Numbered from the stretch's first letter, positions 32,044 to 43,131 are shown. The stretch: DNA of 64,000 bases from Dasania marina DSM 21967 (GCF_000373485.1 NZ_KB891586.1:14734-78733), one strand, 5' to 3'. The notes: a model not told the origin generated them from the sequence alone. A program made the numbers and translations.

Positions 32044-35000
32044 TTAATACTTTAGCTCAACTTTTTCATTTCCGAAGCGATCTTTTAAACATTGTATTAA
32101 CTCATCGCTGGGGCTGACCTGCCAACTGGGCCCTAAGCTCAGTTCACCCTGCGCTTGCGCTTGCTGATAGGCTATACGCACCGGGCAAGTACCGCCCAAA
32201 GCAGGGGTTAATATATCGCTAAACTCTTGGCTAAAGCCACGCCTGTGGCTGGAGTTAAAATCTTCGCTATTAAGGCTTAACGTCAGCGACTGCACTAATT
32301 CCTCACGCACCTGTAATAGGCTGCGTACGGATTTGCCACGCACCTTAGTTTGCTTGCGATACTCATCATACTCCACCTCGCCCTCTACCAAAATCACGGT
32401 ATCTTTACCGAGCAAGTCTCTGGCCTGCTCATAGGCATCAGAGAACAGGCCTATTTCTATACGCGCGGTTCTATCGTCTAATTGCACAAAGGCCATGGTG
32501 TCGCCACGCTTGGTTTTCATGGTGCGCATATCCACCACCAAGCCTGCGATTAGCTGGGTACTGCGATCGGGCTTTAAATCGACGATGCGATTGCGCACGA
32601 TCTTTTTTAATTCTTTTTCATATTCGTCTATGGGATGACCGGTGACGTATAGGCCCAAGGTATCTTTTTCACCCTTTAAACGTTCTTTAGGGGTGAGTGG
32701 CCGCATATCTTCAAAACCAGCATAAACATTATCGCCCTCACCGTTGGGCACTACCTCGCCAAATAAATCCATCATGCCGGCGTTTTTATTGCTGGCGCTT
32801 TGTTCTGCCGCCTTCACCGCCTCTTGAGTGCTGGCAATTAACACGGCCCGCTCTACCCCTAAGCCATCAAAAGAGCCCGAGCGTATCAAGGCATCCAAGG
32901 CGCGTTTGTTAACCTTACGTGGATCTACCCGGCCACAAAAATCAAACAGGTTTTTAAAGGGGCCACCCTCTTGCCTAGCGGCAATAATACTGTCTATCGG
33001 ACCTTCGCCTAAGCCTTTAATCGCCCCTAGGCCGTAAATAATTTCGCCCTGCTCGTTAACCGTAAACATATACTCGCCCTCGTTCACGTCGGGCAGCTTT
33101 AAGGGCAGTTTCATCTCGCGACATTCTTCTATGAAGATCACGATCTTATCGGTGTTTTGTAATTCCGAACTCATGGTGGCGGCCATAAACTCAGCAGGGT
33201 AATGGGTTTTTAGCCACGCAGTTTGATAAGACACCAAGGCATAGGCGGCAGAGTGGGATTTGTTAAAACCATAACCGGCAAACTTTTCCACCAAGTCAAA
33301 GATTTTCATGGCCAGGTCGCTATCCACGCCCTGCTTGATGGCACCCTCTTTAAAGATACTGCGCTGCTTAGCCATTTCTTCGGGTTTTTTCTTACCCATA
33401 GCACGGCGCAGCATGTCAGCACCACCTAGGCTATAGCCCGCCAAGACCTGGGCAATTTGCATAACCTGCTCTTGGTAAACAATAACCCCGTAGGTGGGTT
33501 CTAATACCGGCTTTAGCCATTCATGTTGATACTGCACATCGGGGTAGGCCACTTCTGCCACCCCGTGTTTACGGTTGACGAAGTCCTCAACCATGCCCGA
33601 ATCTAGTGGGCCTGGGCGGAACAGCGCCACCAGTGCAATCATATCTTCGAGGTTATCGGGCTTGAGCTTTTTAATCAGCTCTTTCATACCGCGAGATTCC
33701 AGCTGGAATACCGCAGTGGTTTCACCCCGTTTTAATAATTTAAACGTTTCGGCATCTTCTAAATTGATGCGATCAATGGCCAAGGCCGCGACGCTGCCGT
33801 CGGGCTTGGGGCGATTGATCATTTTAACCGCCCAGTCGATGATAGTTAGAGTGCGCAAGCCCAAGAAATCGAACTTAACCAAGCCCGCCTCTTCCACATC
33901 GTTTTTATCAAATTGCGTTACCAAACCACCGCCGGTTTCATCGCAGTACAGCGGCGCAAAATCGGTGAGTTTAGAAGGTGCGATAACCACACCACCGGCG
34001 TGCTTACCGACGTTACGAGTAACCCCTTCCAACTGCGTGGCCATGGCCCAAATTTCTGCAGCCTGCTCATCGTCAGTAATAAAAGATTTTAAACTAGGCT
34101 CTTGCTCTATCGCCTTAGACAGGGTCATGCCTATCTCAAAGGGAATCATTTTAGAGAGTTTATCGGCCAAGCCATAAGACTTGCCCTGTACCCTAGCCAC
34201 GTCGCGCACTACCGCTTTTGCTGCCATAGTACCAAAGGTGACTATCTGGCTAACCGCATCCCTACCGTAGTTATCGGCCACATAGCTAATCACCTTGTCG
34301 CGGTTATCCATGCAAAAATCGACATCGAAATCCGGCATGGAAACCCGCTCGGGGTTAAGAAAACGCTCAAACAGCAAGTCGTACTCTAGCGGGTCTAGGT
34401 CGGTTATTTTTTGCACATAGGCTACCAGCGACCCAGCACCGGAACCTCTACCAGGCCCTACCGGTATATCCTGATCTTTCGACCATTGAATAAAATCCAT
34501 CACGATAAGAAAGTAGCCGGGGAAGCCCATTTCCAAAATTATATCTAACTCAAAATCCAAGCGATCTAGATATTCCTGATCCACCAAGGGCGGCAGACTG
34601 GCTTTACGATGCTCTTTTAAAAAAGCTAAACGTTCATCCAAACCCTCACGGGAAATTTTTCTAAAGAAAATCCCGGTGCGCAATTCTTTTTTATACTCAG
34701 GGCTGTCTTCTTTACCGGCCCAGTTTTTTGCCAGCGACTTTACCGTTTGCTGTTCAAGCAACTGATAAGAAACTTTTTGAAAATAGGGATCAGCTTCTAA
34801 ATCATCAGGGATAGGGTATTCGGGCAGATAATAAGTGCCCAGTTTGATTTCAACATTGCAGCGCTTGGCGATTTCCACGGTATTTTGTAACGCTTCCGGG
34901 ATATCACTAAACAGCTCTTGCATTTCCGCAGGGGAACGCAGGTATTGTTGTTCAGAATATTTTTTAACCCGGCGCGGGTCATCCAGGGTTCGGCCCTCGT

Positions 35001-35655
35001 TGATACACACCCGCGCTTCATGGGCTTCAAACTCGCTGGCTTTTATAAAGCAAACTTCATTAGTCGCCACCACTGGGCACTGATACTGGTTAGCCAAGGC
35101 GACTGCTTGATGCAAATAATTCTCATCGTTTTCTCTGCCGGTGCGCTGCAGTTCTAGATAAAACCTATCGGGAAACAGAGTCATCCAGCTTTGTAAACGT
35201 TCAGCCGCCAGAGCCTGTTTGCCCGATAATAAAGCCCTACCGATTTCACCGGCCTTACCGCCGGACAAAGCAATTAACCCCTCAGCCTTTTCCGCCACCC
35301 AGGAGCGTTTAACATATGCCACCCCTAAATACTGACCCTGCTGATAGGCCATAGAAATTAATTCGGTTAAGTTTCTATAGCCTTTGTCGTTTTGCGCCAG
35401 TAGGCACAGCTTAGAGACTTGGGTTTCATCGTCATCATCTTTAAGAAAAAAGTCACTGCCATAAATAGGCTTAACACCGGCAGCTACTGCAGCCTTATAA
35501 AATTTTATTTGGCCATAAAAATTACAATGGTCGGTTAAAGCTACCGCAGGCATACCCAAGTCTGCCACTTGCTTAACCAAGGGCTTTAGGCGCACCAAAC
35601 CATCAATGAGCGAAAACTCACTGTGTAGGCGTAAATGGACAAAAGATGGATTCAT
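32044..35655 (-). CDS. dnaE: DNA polymerase III subunit alpha
   Basis: The replicative polymerase (1203 residues, slightly over the usual 1160) begins with a PHP domain (FVHLRLHSEFSLIDGLVR) and continues with palm, thumb and fingers; the catalytic aspartates are in MPDFDVDFCMDNRDKV (about 440). VGPGRGSGAGSLVAYV, GKHAGGVVIAPS and GYGFNKSHSAAYALVSYQTAWLK are family signatures. A helix-hairpin-helix and an OB domain lie in the C-terminal third, where the beta-clamp motif is expected. rnhB is 22 bases upstream. Confidence 0.98.
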   Translation of the reverse strand: MNPSFVHLRLHSEFSLIDGLVRLKPLVKQVADLGMPAVALTDHCNFYGQIKFYKAAVAAGVKPIYGSDFFLKDDDDETQVSKLCLLAQNDKGYRNLTELISMAYQQGQYLGVAYVKRSWVAEKAEGLIALSGGKAGEIGRALLSGKQALAAERLQSWMTLFPDRFYLELQRTGRENDENYLHQAVALANQYQCPVVATNEVCFIKASEFEAHEARVCINEGRTLDDPRRVKKYSEQQYLRSPAEMQELFSDIPEALQNTVEIAKRCNVEIKLGTYYLPEYPIPDDLEADPYFQKVSYQLLEQQTVKSLAKNWAGKEDSPEYKKELRTGIFFRKISREGLDERLAFLKEHRKASLPPLVDQEYLDRLDFELDIILEMGFPGYFLIVMDFIQWSKDQDIPVGPGRGSGAGSLVAYVQKITDLDPLEYDLLFERFLNPERVSMPDFDVDFCMDNRDKVISYVADNYGRDAVSQIVTFGTMAAKAVVRDVARVQGKSYGLADKLSKMIPFEIGMTLSKAIEQEPSLKSFITDDEQAAEIWAMATQLEGVTRNVGKHAGGVVIAPSKLTDFAPLYCDETGGGLVTQFDKNDVEEAGLVKFDFLGLRTLTIIDWAVKMINRPKPDGSVAALAIDRINLEDAETFKLLKRGETTAVFQLESRGMKELIKKLKPDNLEDMIALVALFRPGPLDSGMVEDFVNRKHGVAEVAYPDVQYQHEWLKPVLEPTYGVIVYQEQVMQIAQVLAGYSLGGADMLRRAMGKKKPEEMAKQRSIFKEGAIKQGVDSDLAMKIFDLVEKFAGYGFNKSHSAAYALVSYQTAWLKTHYPAEFMAATMSSELQNTDKIVIFIEECREMKLPLKLPDVNEGEYMFTVNEQGEIIYGLGAIKGLGEGPIDSIIAARQEGGPFKNLFDFCGRVDPRKVNKRALDALIRSGSFDGLGVERAVLIASTQEAVKAAEQSASNKNAGMMDLFGEVVPNGEGDNVYAGFEDMRPLTPKERLKGEKDTLGLYVTGHPIDEYEKELKKIVRNRIVDLKPDRSTQLIAGLVVDMRTMKTKRGDTMAFVQLDDRTARIEIGLFSDAYEQARDLLGKDTVILVEGEVEYDEYRKQTKVRGKSVRSLLQVREELVQSLTLSLNSEDFNSSHRRGFSQEFSDILTPALGGTCPVRIAYQQAQAQGELSLGPSWQVSPSDELIQCLKDRFGNEKVELKY

Positions 35656-35677
35656 AACAGGTCGCTCAGAGTCATAG

Positions 35678-36283
35678 TTATAGCAAACGCAGTTGTTCTA
35701 TTAGTTTTTTAACCGGGCCAAAAGAACGCCGGTGTATAGGCGTAGGGCCTAACTGCTCTAAAGCCTGCATATGCACTTTAGTGGGGTAGCCTTTATGCCC
35801 CGCTAAACCATAGCCGGGGTATATCGCATCCATGGCCTGCATCTCTCGGTCGCGCGTCACTTTCGCCAATATGGACGCTGCGGCAATGGCGGCAACACGG
35901 CTATCACCTTTAACCACCGCTTCGGCGGGATAGCGCCACTGCGGGATTTTATTGCCATCCACCAAAACATGCTCAGGTTGCACCGCCAGACCCTCTACCG
36001 CTCTGGTCATAGCCAATAAGCTGGCCTGCAAGATATTAATCTGATCTATCTCCTGCACTGAGGCTCTGGCTACACACCAGCTTAAGGCACGCTCTTGAAT
36101 GAGCGGAAACAAGGCTTCGCGTTTTTTCTCGGTAAGCTTTTTAGAATCGTCCAAGCCCTCTATAGGATTATTGGGATCTAAAATAACCGCCGCGGCAACC
36201 ACATCACCCGCTAGCGGCCCGCGCCCCACTTCATCAGTACCGGCCATCAGTACGCCTTGATAACTGCTTTCAAAAGCCTCCAT
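35678..36283 (-). CDS. rnhB: Ribonuclease HII
   Basis: The 201-residue nuclease removes RNA from RNA/DNA hybrids, including single ribonucleotides. The active-site acidic residues are in [20 protein letters not shown] (Asp17, Glu18), LVDGN and the [21 protein letters not shown] region. The [14 protein letters not shown]-terminal substrate loop is present. Its start overlaps the lpxB stop by one base. Confidence 0.97.
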   Translation of the reverse strand: MEAFESSYQGVLMAGTDEVGRGPLAGDVVAAAVILDPNNPIEGLDDSKKLTEKKREALFPLIQERALSWCVARASVQEIDQINILQASLLAMTRAVEGLAVQPEHVLVDGNKIPQWRYPAEAVVKGDSRVAAIAAASILAKVTRDREMQAMDAIYPGYGLAGHKGYPTKVHMQALEQLGPTPIHRRSFGPVKKLIEQLRLL

Positions 36284-37458
36284 TACGCTTGCCCTGCGCT
36301 GGTTTCATCGCGACGATGTTGAATCATTTTTAATAATACCTCGGCGGCACGCGCACTGGCGTCCCGTTTTAATTCTTGATGCAACTCGGTAAAGCGCTTA
36401 TCTAATACGTCACGTTTGGCTTGATTTTGTAAGGCCTCCAACACCAACGGCCCTAACATTTCTGGGCGCACATCATCTTGTAGCACTTCCGGTACCAGCT
36501 GCTCGTTCGCTAATAGATTCGGCAGGCTGATAAATTTTGATTTCACCATGCGTGAGATGATGGCATAAGACAGCTTGGCCATTTTATACGCCACTACCAT
36601 GGGACGTTTTAATAACATAGCTTCTAAGGTGGTGGTGCCCGATGCCATTAACACCACATCGGCCGCCGCCATCGCGGTTTGCGAACCACCTTGTATTAAG
36701 GTGATAGGTAGCCCCGCACCCCGTTGCGCAAGCATGGCCTGTAACTGCTGATAACGGGCCTCGTTGGCGGCGGGTAAAATAAACTGTAAATCTGCGCGTT
36801 GGTGCAAACACCAGCGGGCGGTTTCTATAAAGGCCTCACCCAACATACGCACTTCGCCGCCACGGCTGCCGGGCAACAATGCCACCAAAGGCTGCTGACC
36901 GGAAATGGCCAGCGCATCTTTAGCTTGCTGCTGATTATTTTGCAGTGGGAATTTATCCGCTAAGGGGTGACCTATAAACGACACCGGCACATTATGCTGA
37001 TGATAAAACTGCGCCTCAAAGGGAAATAAGGTAAGCATTCTATCTACCGCTTTGGCAATTTTATGCACCCTACCACTGCGCCAGGCCCATACCGATGGGC
37101 TAACATAGTGGGCAGTTAGCAGCCCCTGCTTGCGCAGCGCCAGCTCTAAGCCTAGGTTAAAGTCGGGAGCATCTATGCCCAAAAACAAATCGGGCGGGTT
37201 AGTAATAAAATGCTGTTTTAAACTGCGGCGTATGCGCAATAATTCCGGCAGGCGTTTCAAGGGCTCGACCAAACCCATCACCGCCAAACGCTCCATGGGG
37301 TAATGGCTGTTAAAACCTTGCGCCAACATTAGTGGCCCACCTATACCTTCAAACTCGGCATGGGGATGACTCAATTTTAGCGCCTGCATCAGGCTGGCAC
37401 CGAGAATATCGCCGGACGCTTCACCGACTACTATCCCTATGCGTAAACGTTCCGCCAT
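36283..37458 (-). CDS. lpxB: Lipid-A-disaccharide synthase
   Basis: The 391-residue GT19 glycosyltransferase joins lipid X and UDP-diacylglucosamine to form the lipid A disaccharide on the inner face of the membrane. Landmarks are [10 protein letters not shown] near the N-terminus, [10 protein letters not shown]-like [25 protein letters not shown], the FIGHPLAD motif, [11 protein letters not shown], and [11 protein letters not shown]. It is followed by rnhB and preceded by lpxA with a 132-bp gap. Confidence 0.98.
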   Translation of the reverse strand: MAERLRIGIVVGEASGDILGASLMQALKLSHPHAEFEGIGGPLMLAQGFNSHYPMERLAVMGLVEPLKRLPELLRIRRSLKQHFITNPPDLFLGIDAPDFNLGLELALRKQGLLTAHYVSPSVWAWRSGRVHKIAKAVDRMLTLFPFEAQFYHQHNVPVSFIGHPLADKFPLQNNQQQAKDALAISGQQPLVALLPGSRGGEVRMLGEAFIETARWCLHQRADLQFILPAANEARYQQLQAMLAQRGAGLPITLIQGGSQTAMAAADVVLMASGTTTLEAMLLKRPMVVAYKMAKLSYAIISRMVKSKFISLPNLLANEQLVPEVLQDDVRPEMLGPLVLEALQNQAKRDVLDKRFTELHQELKRDASARAAEVLLKMIQHRRDETSAGQA

Positions 37459-37590
37459 GATTTAACCCTAAAGACGATGATGAAAATATGACTGACCGAC
37501 GAATAAATTATTAGCGAACTTTCCCCTAACTACAGTGGAGCTAAAGAAGAACTACAAGCAAACTATCAACCCGCTATACACAGAATATAA

Positions 37591-38364
37591 TTAACGAACG
37601 ATACCGCGCTGCGAAGCCCGTATGGATTGTATTAATGGGCCTAGCTCGGCACAGTCTGCTTGCATAGCTTGCAACTCTTGCAAAGCTTCCTCAGTGGTTA
37701 AACCGCGCCGGTAAATCACTTTATAGGCTTTGCGTATAGTGGCTATAGCCTCGCTACTAAAACCCCTACGCTTTAAACCTTCGGTGTTAATACCTTTGGC
37801 CGCCGCGGGACTACCCACCACCGTAACATAGGCAGGTACATCTTTACCTATAGCCGAACCCATACCACTAAAAGAGTGTTCACCTATGCGGCAAAATTGA
37901 TGGATTAAGGTATAGCCACTGACTATGGCCCAATCCCCTATGTGCACATGGCCCGCCAAAGCTGCGTTATTAACCAAGATGCAGTGATTACCCACCACCG
38001 AGTCATGGCCTATGTGCACATAGGCCATAATCAGATTGTCGTTGCCTATGGTGGTTTCGGCCCTATCTTGCACGGTGCCGCGGTGTATGGTGACACCTTC
38101 GCGTATCACATTATTATCACCTATCACTAAACGGGTAGGCTCGTCCTTATATTTAAGGTCGGGGGTATCGTCACCAACAGTGGCAAACTGATAAATCGTA
38201 TTGTTACGGCCGATAACTGTAGGGCCTTTTAGCACCACATGGGATTTAATTACCGTGCCCGCACCTATCTCCACGTCGGGACCGATGATACTCCAAGGGC
38301 CCACTTCTACATCGTCGGCCAGCTTGGCGCTGGGATCAATAATGGCTCTACTATCTATCAACAT
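37591..38364 (-). CDS. lpxA: UDP-N-acetylglucosamine acyltransferase LpxA
   Basis: The first enzyme of lipid A synthesis transfers a hydroxyacyl chain from ACP to UDP-GlcNAc. The 257-residue protein is a left-handed beta-helix of hexapeptide repeats (IDPSAKLADDVEVGPWSIIG onward), with the catalytic His in MAYVHIGHDSVVG and the C-terminal helical domain after GLKRRGFSSEAI. It is the third gene of the lpxD-fabZ-lpxA-lpxB run. Confidence 0.98.
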   Translation of the reverse strand: MLIDSRAIIDPSAKLADDVEVGPWSIIGPDVEIGAGTVIKSHVVLKGPTVIGRNNTIYQFATVGDDTPDLKYKDEPTRLVIGDNNVIREGVTIHRGTVQDRAETTIGNDNLIMAYVHIGHDSVVGNHCILVNNAALAGHVHIGDWAIVSGYTLIHQFCRIGEHSFSGMGSAIGKDVPAYVTVVGSPAAAKGINTEGLKRRGFSSEAIATIRKAYKVIYRRGLTTEEALQELQAMQADCAELGPLIQSIRASQRGIVR

Positions 38365-38378
38365 TCAACTGTGTACTC

Positions 38379-38819
38379 TTAAACTTTTTTATCTGCACAT
38401 AATATAGAGGCAGATGCCGCTAATTTGCCATCGACAAAGGAACTGCATTGAAACTTCCAAATACCGCGCCTATCAGAGACATAGTCCACTTTTAGCTCTA
38501 GCTGGTCACCAGGGACTACTTGCCGCTTAAAACGCACATTATCCACACCAACAAATAAATATATAGAGCCATCCGAGGGTTTTTTATTTTGAGTTTTAAA
38601 ACCCAAAATGCCAGCTGCCTGCGCCATGGCCTCAATAATTAATACACCGGGCATAACTGGTTTATCAGGAAAATGACCATTAAAAAAAGGTTCATTAGCG
38701 CTGACATTTTTAATCGCAGTAATAGACTCACCTAACACCAACTCAGTGACACGATCTACCAGTAAAAAAGGATAGCGATGGGGCAAGTACTCTCGTATTT
38801 CTTTTACGTCCATAATCAT
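38379..38819 (-). CDS. fabZ: 3-hydroxyacyl-ACP dehydratase FabZ
   Basis: The hot-dog-fold enzyme dehydrates 3-hydroxyacyl-ACP in fatty acid elongation. [13 protein letters not shown] holds the catalytic histidine and [21 protein letters not shown] the catalytic glutamate. The frame extends to a GTG at 38846, but the family start is one of two ATGs at 38819 or 38813; I take the first (146 residues). It competes with LpxA for the same hydroxyacyl-ACP pool and lies between lpxD and lpxA. Confidence 0.97.
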   Translation of the reverse strand: MIMDVKEIREYLPHRYPFLLVDRVTELVLGESITAIKNVSANEPFFNGHFPDKPVMPGVLIIEAMAQAAGILGFKTQNKKPSDGSIYLFVGVDNVRFKRQVVPGDQLELKVDYVSDRRGIWKFQCSSFVDGKLAASASILCADKKV

Positions 38820-38864
38820 GGAGTGTATCCCTATAAAACGGTGCACAGTTGCACAGCTATTGAT

Positions 38865-39893
38865 CTATTGTTGCTTATTAGCTTTGATAAATCGGCTAAG
38901 TTTTTTAATCCATACGTCTAGCTGAGCAAAGCGTGCCGCCGCTTTGCGCCACTGCTGTGTTTCCAGCATGGGCGTGCCCGAGGAGTAAGAGCCGGGCCGG
39001 GCAATTGATTTAGTCACCAGGGTGTGAGCGGTAATATGAACATTATCCGCGAGGCTAATATGCCCCACTATGCCCACGCCACCCGCTATAGTACAGCGAC
39101 TGCCTATGCGCGTGCTGCCGGCAATAGCGGTGCAACCGGCTATGGCCGTGCCATCACCTATTTGTACATTGTGTGCGCACTGTACCAAGTTATCGATGAT
39201 GACATGGTTGCCTAGGATGGTGTTATCCAAGGCTCCTCTATCTATGCAGCTATTAGCGCCTATCTCTACGTGATCACCTAATACCACGCCGCCCAACTGC
39301 TGAATTTTTTGCCAGCCCTGTGATGTAGGCGCAAAACCAAAGCCATCGGCACCTAACACCACACCGCTGTGTAATATAACAGAATGACCTATGCTCACGC
39401 CGTGATACACCGTGACATTGGCGTGTAACAAACCCTGGCCACCAATGACTACGTCGTCCCCTATCACGCAGCCTGGGCCTATCACCACATTGTCAGCAAT
39501 CTGTACACGCTCCCCTATGACACAGTGGGCACCTATACTGGCACTGCTGGCTATGGTCGCCGACGCCGCCACCACGGCAGAGGCATGCGCGCCTGCCTGT
39601 TGCGCGCTACTGGTTTTAAACAGCTGGCTGGCTTGGGCATAACTCAAATAAGGATTGTCAGACACTAAGGCTGCCACCGAACAATGGGGCAACATAGCAC
39701 GGCTGACTATCACCGCCGAGGCGGCGGTGTGGGCCAGCTCTTTTTGGTAGCGCGGGTTAGCTAAAAAGCTCAGCTGGCCGCTGCCAGCCGAAGCTAGCGT
39801 TGCTAAACCAACAATGCGCAGGCTGGAATCGCCTACGCATTGTAAGTGCAGCTGCTCTGCGAGTTCAGCTAGGGAGTAATCACGCACTGTCAT
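38865..39893 (-). CDS. lpxD: UDP-3-O-(3-hydroxyacyl)glucosamine N-acyltransferase
   Basis: The third lipid A enzyme adds an N-linked hydroxyacyl chain. It has an N-terminal uridine-binding domain (about 1-100, with FLANPRYQKEL) and a left-handed beta-helix of hexapeptide repeats (about 105-300). The catalytic histidine lies in NLVQCAHNVQIGDGTAI, and GADGFGFAP is a family motif. The C-terminal helix binds ACP. It follows skp and bamA in the conserved outer-membrane cluster. Confidence 0.98.
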   Translation of the reverse strand: MTVRDYSLAELAEQLHLQCVGDSSLRIVGLATLASAGSGQLSFLANPRYQKELAHTAASAVIVSRAMLPHCSVAALVSDNPYLSYAQASQLFKTSSAQQAGAHASAVVAASATIASSASIGAHCVIGERVQIADNVVIGPGCVIGDDVVIGGQGLLHANVTVYHGVSIGHSVILHSGVVLGADGFGFAPTSQGWQKIQQLGGVVLGDHVEIGANSCIDRGALDNTILGNHVIIDNLVQCAHNVQIGDGTAIAGCTAIAGSTRIGSRCTIAGGVGIVGHISLADNVHITAHTLVTKSIARPGSYSSGTPMLETQQWRKAAARFAQLDVWIKKLSRFIKANKQQ

Positions 39894-39916
39894 GGCTGAG
39901 TGAAAATAGTCTAGGT

Positions 39917-40426
39917 TTATTGCAGATTTAATTTGGCAGTGACTTTAGCCGTCACATCAAAACCGTTATCCACATGCAAGGCGGTTTTTTTATCTAATAA
40001 TAAACCTAGGCTTTCTTCTTTAATCACTTCAGGCATGATTTTTTGTAGTTTGGGGTAAAAAGCCTGCATTAGTTTTTTAGCCAGCTCTTGCTCAGCGGCT
40101 TGTAATTTTTCACGCACATACTTTATATCGGTAGCACTGCTTTGTAGCTTTCGCCCCTCAGCTTGTTTTTGCTCGTCGCTCATTACCGCACTGTCTTTCT
40201 GCAACTTTTCTTTATTGGTCATAAATTCTTTTTGCAAAACTTCTAACTGCTTAACACTCTCGGCGTAATCGGGGCGCGCCTGCAAGTCCTTAAATTCTTT
40301 TTTAGCCACTTCAGTTTGTAAAATAGCGGTTTGCACATCTAATACCGCAATTTTACCCTGCGCCGCTGCCATTAATGGTACCGCTGCCGCTGTTATAAGC
40401 AACATGACTTTTAAGATATTTTTCAT
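39917..40426 (-). CDS. skp: OmpH/Skp family periplasmic chaperone
   Basis: The mature protein is a trimeric 'jellyfish' chaperone that carries unfolded outer-membrane proteins to BAM. A signal peptide (MKNILKVMLLITAAAVPLMA) ends at about residue 21, followed by KIAVLDVQTAIL and a long helical coiled coil. A frame running five codons further to 40441 exists, but its ATG forms part of the AGGAG ribosome-binding site for the ATG at 40426, which is therefore the start (169 residues). It lies directly after bamA. Confidence 0.95.
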   Translation of the reverse strand: MKNILKVMLLITAAAVPLMAAAQGKIAVLDVQTAILQTEVAKKEFKDLQARPDYAESVKQLEVLQKEFMTNKEKLQKDSAVMSDEQKQAEGRKLQSSATDIKYVREKLQAAEQELAKKLMQAFYPKLQKIMPEVIKEESLGLLLDKKTALHVDNGFDVTAKVTAKLNLQ

Positions 40427-40500
40427 AGGTGTTCTCCTCATTATTGTTAAGCAATACTATCCGTATAGTGGACAAGCTACCAGCGCTTAGCCTAAATAGT

Positions 40501-43131
40501 TTAGAAACTGCGACCTAGTGAGAACTGGAAGTTTTCCGTCTCATCGTATTCGCTTTCGTTTATCGGTTTTGAATAGCTAAAGGTTAAGGGGCCAAAGCCC
40601 GTAATCCACGTCATGCCTACACCTACGGAGTAGCGCAATTCATCGACATCGAAATTGAAACAGTTAACCTGACTAGCGCGGCAATCGGTGCTAAACACAT
40701 TACCCGCATCGATGTAAAAGGCTGAACGTATAGAGCTTTGATCTTTAATAAAGGGCAGTGGGAATAATAACTCCACGCTGGCCTCTACTAATAAGTTACC
40801 GCCAAAGGGGTCGGGTTTATTATCCACAGATCGACTACTAAACGAACCATCTGTGGCGGTATATGATAGCTTATTATCCAGCTGTTTGGACTGACCTTTT
40901 ACTAAGCAGTCGGCAACACTGTTATCAACATCAGCTTGGCTACATATCGCTATTACAGCCTGGCCGCGATCATAGCGCTGGGCCGGAGTACTTCTAGGCC
41001 CTAAAGTATTACTCTTAAAACCACGCACCGAACCAAAACCACCGGAGTAAAAGTTTTGGAAGAAAGGCAATTCCTCAACATCACCAAAGCCATCGCCGTA
41101 ACCTAAATCACTGCGCAGGCGCACTATCCAGTTTTTAGTAATAGGTAAAAATATTTGGCCGGTATAGGTTAATTTAAAAAACTCTAAATCACTACCCGGT
41201 ACAGTCACCTCAAAAGCCAAACTTTGCGAGGCTCCTCGAGTCGCCATACGGCCACGGTTTAAAGTGGATTGCGACCAGCTAGTGGTGAAGGTGAAGTCAT
41301 TAAACTCATTGCCGTATAAACCTATAAAGCCGGGCTCGCTGGGTGGTGTTAATAAATCGGCATTGGCTACTGGATCAAAGGTTTTGGGCAGCTCTGCTTG
41401 GGCATAGGTGTTAACACCATTGACTACGCCCGCGAATTCGCTGTCGTAATAATGGTTAATAAATTCTGAATCTGTGCGCGGGCTGGCATAAATCTCCTGC
41501 ACTGCATAATCACCCGCCTCTATCTCGGTGTTGGTAAAGGTAAAGCTATAACCTACCCGCTCGGTTTCTTTAATAGGGTAACTAAAGTTCATCGATGAAC
41601 CTAAGGTGTTGGTTGAATAGGTGGAAATGTTGGGGATTTCACTTTTCCTATAAAACACTGAGAAACCACGGCTAACACCATCTTCCGTATAATAGGGATT
41701 GGTATAGCTAAAGCGTACATTGGTCATATAGCGGCTTTTGTTGAGGCCTATGCCTACCTGCTTGCCGGTACCCATCACATTGTCTTGCTGGATATTGGCG
41801 CCAAAAATAATGCCGCTATCCTGCGAGTAACCGACGCTAGCGCCTATGCTGCCGGAAGGTTGCTCTTCCACTTTGTATTTAATGTCTATTTGATCATCGC
41901 TGCCAGGGACCTCTATAGTCTCTACCTTGGCGTCTTTAAAATAACCCAGGCGATCTAAGCGTATACGTGATTGCTCTATGCGCGAGGATGACGCTGGCGC
42001 ACTTTCCATTTGCCGCATTTCACGGCGCAGTACTTCGTCGGCGGTTTTGCTATTGCCTTCAAACTCTATGCGACGCACATAGGTACGCTTACCGGGGTCT
42101 ATAAAAAACTTGAGATTGACGGTTTGATTTTCTTGATCGATATCGGTAATGGTTTCTACCTTGGCGAAGTTATAACCATCGTTACCCAAACGCTTGGTTA
42201 ACCATTCTTCGCTGCTAGTCACCGCTGACTGAGAAAAGGTTTGCCCCGACTGTATCAACACAAAAGGCCGTAACTGTTCTTCTTTTACCACTAAATCGCC
42301 AGACAGATCGACTTTATCAACGGTATACACATCACCTTCTTTAATATTAATAGTGATGTACACCGCCTTGCGGTCAGGGGTTACCGTAACTTGGGTAGAC
42401 TCTATGGCAAAGGTTAAATAACCGCGATCTAGGTAGAAGGATTTAATAGCTTCTATATCACCGGCCAAGGCCTCTTTGGCGTATTTATCATCGCTGGTAA
42501 TCCACGACCAAAAGCCAGTGCTTGATAAGGCCACCAGATCCAGCAACTCGTCTTCTGCAAAATCTTTATTGCCCACAATATTAATATGCTTAATCGCGGC
42601 CGTATTGCCCTCATCAATATTGATGTTAACCGACACCCGGTTACGCGGCAGTGATACTACTTCGGTATCTATGCCCGCATCATAACGGCCCTGCGATACA
42701 TATTGGCGGGTCAACTCTAGCTTCATGGTTTCTAAAGTGGAGCGCTTAAACACCTGCCCTTCTGATAAGCCAGCGCCTTTTAAACCCTCTAACAAGGCCT
42801 CAGACTTAATAGCCTTATTGCCCTCTAACACGATTTCGCTAATCGAGGGACGCTCTACCACCGCTACCACCAGCACCGTGCCGTCACGGCCTATTTCCAC
42901 ATCGTCAAAGTTGCCGCTGCGAAACAAGCCGCGTATAGCATTGCTAATCGCCATTTGATCGACAGTATCGCCCACATTAATAGGCACCGTGGTAAACACA
43001 CTGGCAGCCGATACCCGCTGCAAACCCTGCACCCGTATATCAGACACCACGAAACTATCTTCGGCGTATACACTAATAGAGGAAAACAGCCATAAAGGCG
43101 CTAGCAGAACTACTGTAAGAAAACGTGTCAT
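40501..43131 (-). CDS. bamA: Outer-membrane assembly factor BamA
   Basis: The essential Omp85 insertase has a signal peptide (about 1-23), five POTRA domains (about 27-425, the first beginning FVVSDIRVQGLQRVS) and a 16-stranded barrel. The conserved VRGF motif is present in GGFGSVRGFKSNTLGP, and the protein ends FQFSLGRSF with the required terminal Phe. At 876 residues it is longer than the E. coli protein (810); the extra length lies mostly in extracellular loops (about residues 530-600 and 735-780, the latter including two cysteine-containing stretches). Confidence 0.98.
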   Translation of the reverse strand: MTRFLTVVLLAPLWLFSSISVYAEDSFVVSDIRVQGLQRVSAASVFTTVPINVGDTVDQMAISNAIRGLFRSGNFDDVEIGRDGTVLVVAVVERPSISEIVLEGNKAIKSEALLEGLKGAGLSEGQVFKRSTLETMKLELTRQYVSQGRYDAGIDTEVVSLPRNRVSVNINIDEGNTAAIKHINIVGNKDFAEDELLDLVALSSTGFWSWITSDDKYAKEALAGDIEAIKSFYLDRGYLTFAIESTQVTVTPDRKAVYITINIKEGDVYTVDKVDLSGDLVVKEEQLRPFVLIQSGQTFSQSAVTSSEEWLTKRLGNDGYNFAKVETITDIDQENQTVNLKFFIDPGKRTYVRRIEFEGNSKTADEVLRREMRQMESAPASSSRIEQSRIRLDRLGYFKDAKVETIEVPGSDDQIDIKYKVEEQPSGSIGASVGYSQDSGIIFGANIQQDNVMGTGKQVGIGLNKSRYMTNVRFSYTNPYYTEDGVSRGFSVFYRKSEIPNISTYSTNTLGSSMNFSYPIKETERVGYSFTFTNTEIEAGDYAVQEIYASPRTDSEFINHYYDSEFAGVVNGVNTYAQAELPKTFDPVANADLLTPPSEPGFIGLYGNEFNDFTFTTSWSQSTLNRGRMATRGASQSLAFEVTVPGSDLEFFKLTYTGQIFLPITKNWIVRLRSDLGYGDGFGDVEELPFFQNFYSGGFGSVRGFKSNTLGPRSTPAQRYDRGQAVIAICSQADVDNSVADCLVKGQSKQLDNKLSYTATDGSFSSRSVDNKPDPFGGNLLVEASVELLFPLPFIKDQSSIRSAFYIDAGNVFSTDCRASQVNCFNFDVDELRYSVGVGMTWITGFGPLTFSYSKPINESEYDETENFQFSLGRSF

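Noticed and set aside
33575-34177. 200-residue open frame opposite dnaE
   Set aside because: It mirrors the DnaE codons on the other strand; Ser-rich composition typical of antisense frames.
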